Shown here: positions 15,186-16,072 of the stretch, in pieces
How positions within the stretch are numbered: position 1 is the stretch's first letter
Layout of the letters: every line of letters begins with the position of its first letter
From: JBLHKW01 sp047618565
GTDB lineage: Bacteria; Planctomycetota; UBA1135; GCA-002686595
Length of the DNA: 16,072 bases
Reading direction: 5' to 3'
Assembly: GCA_047618565.1 (NCBI GenBank)
Contig: JBLHKW010000124.1
Location: forward strand, 1 to 16,072
Program-made: the position numbers and the translations under genes
The notes under the pieces: model-generated
The model's input: the letters and a program-made list of their open reading frames with translations, nothing else
Database searches by the model: none
What the model was told of the DNA's origin: nothing

Positions 15186-15732
15186 TCATGCGCCGTGGGG
15201 GCCTGGGCCGACGATGGCGCTGTTGCTCCGTCCTCCGTTCAGCACGGCATGGGGGGCGTTGATGGTGTTGTCATGGGACACGACCCTTGCCGCCGAAGTC
15301 GGAGTACGTATTGCCGTGGCCGAGCACGAGGTTGTGCGATCCGCTCCAGTCGTCGCCCATTGGGTTCCCCGGCTCGTTGTAGCCGATGACCAGGTACCCG
15401 ACGCCGTTGACGCTCGTGCTGGTCACGCTATCTGGATCGGCTGCGTTTCCGTTGGTGGCGCCCAGGTCGTTGACGATCTGCACGTTCACACGTGAGATGC
15501 GGCGGGCCTTGTTCACGAGGTTCCCCGTGCCGTCGTCCAGGTACACCAGGGTCGGGTGGGTGAGACTCTCCTCCTGTTCGGGCGTCAGTTCGGGCGTCAG
15601 TTCGGGCGTCAACGTGCGCAGGCGAGTGGGAGTCGGTGTTGCCTGTTGGCCGACAGCGTCGATCGGGATCACGGCACACAACGAGCGCACGGTAAGGGCC
15701 GAGAGAATGCCGTGCGATTGGATCTCGATCAT
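15186..15732 (-). pseudogene. Frameshifted, truncated 'GSHNLVVG'-type secreted protein gene
   Basis: The first frame (15732 down to a stop at 15271) encodes 153 residues: a weakly hydrophobic N-terminus, a TPEL repeat, then HPTLVYLDDGTGN, VNVQIVNDLGATNGN, GVGYLVIGYNEPGNPMGDD and GSHNLVLGHGNTYSDFGG. Those last elements are typical of a large family of predicted secreted proteins in which NTYSSFGG continues as GLVAG.NNTISG and then Ser/Gly/Asn repeats. Here the frame breaks after SDFGG (about 15285), and the next frame resumes the family pattern with VVSHDNTINAPHAVLNGGRSNSA before a stop at 15186-15188. A single-base shift therefore splits the gene, and the usual long repeat tail is missing. 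The start ATG (15730-15732) has no convincing ribosome site. The family's function is unknown. A very recent decay or a sequencing error at the shift are both possible. Confidence 0.7.
15577..15612 (-). repeat. Triple 12-bp tandem repeat in the remnant gene
   Basis: The unit ttcgggcgtcag (+ strand) occurs three times in tandem (15577-15588, 15589-15600, 15601-15612), the last copy differing only at its final base. On the - strand it encodes repeated LTPE. Multiples of three preserve the frame, so copy-number change would lengthen or shorten the linker only. Confidence 0.9.
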
Positions 15733-15752
15733 GCGCCTGTACTCAGTGCGGG

Positions 15753-16072
15753 GTGTGAATTTGGGGCGACGGCGAGCGCCGGTCGAGCTCCTTGCGACAC
15801 CTGGTCCGGGTTGGGTCGCGGGTCACATGGCGCGCGACGAGTCGTCCCCAGAGCGCCTGGGGGCAGGGCCGCATCGGGCAGACGCTCGACACTCTGGCCT
15901 TCGACCCGGCGCCGACCAGGTCGCGTACTTGCGTCAGGCGCGGGGTTAGCAGCCCGTGGTGAAAGTCACGGCGGGCTCGAAGCCGTCAGGATTCGATCTG
16001 GCAAGGCGCGCTGACGACGCGTATTCGTGGATACTCGGAGGAAGCGCAACGCCGCCAGGGCGGAGCCTGGCG
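15753..16072 (+). ncRNA. Structured region, possible 5' part of a group II intron
   Basis: No gene is supported in this last 320 bp, but it is dense with potential stems. These are cggcg/cgccg (15770-15781); ccccag/ctgggg (15846-15862); a long-range pairing of gcgac..ctggtc (15794-15806) with gaccag/gtcgc (15914-15924); agcccg/cgggct (15951-15977) enclosing gtga-aag-tcac (15959-15969); cgtcag/ctgacg (15984-16016); gtat/atac (16021-16034); and cgccagg/cctggcg (16053-16072). The 'gtgaaagtcac' element and the following sequence recall the 5' domain I of bacterial group II introns as I remember them, and GTGTG at 15753 (or GTGCG at 15746) fits the GUGYG intron start. The reverse transcriptase would lie beyond the window. 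GC-rich DNA gives stems by chance, so this is tentative. Confidence 0.3.

Noticed and set aside
15577..15612. CRISPR array
   Set aside because: Units of 12 bp are directly adjacent without spacers and lie in a coding frame.
15386..15949. + strand open frame of 187 codons
   Set aside because: It is antisense to the recognisable remnant gene and its product has no domain pattern.
16035..16072. RNase P RNA or another housekeeping RNA suggested by 'gaggaagc'
   Set aside because: The conserved GAGGAAAGUCC core of RNase P is not present, and no tRNA or rRNA consensus was found.

Overview
The window is high-GC bacterial DNA, densely coding, with almost every gene on the + strand. Several things point to a member of the Planctomycetota or a close relative: a DUF1573-type secreted protein, a protein kinase fused to a sulfatase-modifying-factor (FGE/SUMF1-like) domain with a characteristic linker, a membrane-anchored protein with an excisionase-like helix-turn-helix, and a fragment of a 'GSHNLVVG/NTYS'-type secreted protein. 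This placement rests on family knowledge, not on a marker gene.

Layout. (1) 3-977: the 3' end of a DUF1573-like gene, closed by a strong intrinsic terminator (999-1047). (2) 1192-6762: a type IV pilus / type II secretion-like motor operon in the order PilB/GspE-like ATPase, PilT-like retraction ATPase, second PilB/GspE-like ATPase, PilC/GspF-like inner-membrane platform protein. (3) 6798-10620: an orphan membrane sensor histidine kinase and two tandem CNNM/CBS membrane proteins, each starting on an ATGA overlap with the gene before it. These probably continue the same transcription unit. (4) 10621-13648: a promoter-like region, a large kinase-FGE fusion gene, and then a 112-bp, about 94% identical copy of the 3' end of the second CNNM gene. 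The kinase gene therefore sits between direct repeats, as if inserted at the end of the CNNM gene. (5) 13649-14975: a promoter-like site, a small signal-anchored protein of unknown function, a membrane-anchored HTH protein, and a strong terminator. (6) 14976-16072: on the - strand, a frameshifted and truncated remnant of a secreted-protein gene with a 12-bp triplet repeat, followed by about 320 bp rich in potential RNA stems. That last stretch could be the 5' part of a group II intron or another structured RNA cut off by the window edge.

Working together: the two extension-type ATPases (both with MshEN-like N-terminal motifs), the retraction ATPase and the platform protein would drive assembly and retraction of a pilus or pseudopilus. 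The histidine kinase may sense envelope state, and the CNNM pair may handle divalent cations. The strongest unusual signals are the duplicated CNNM gene end around the kinase gene, the altered Walker B-proximal motif in the first ATPase, the frameshifted remnant gene, and the structured right edge.
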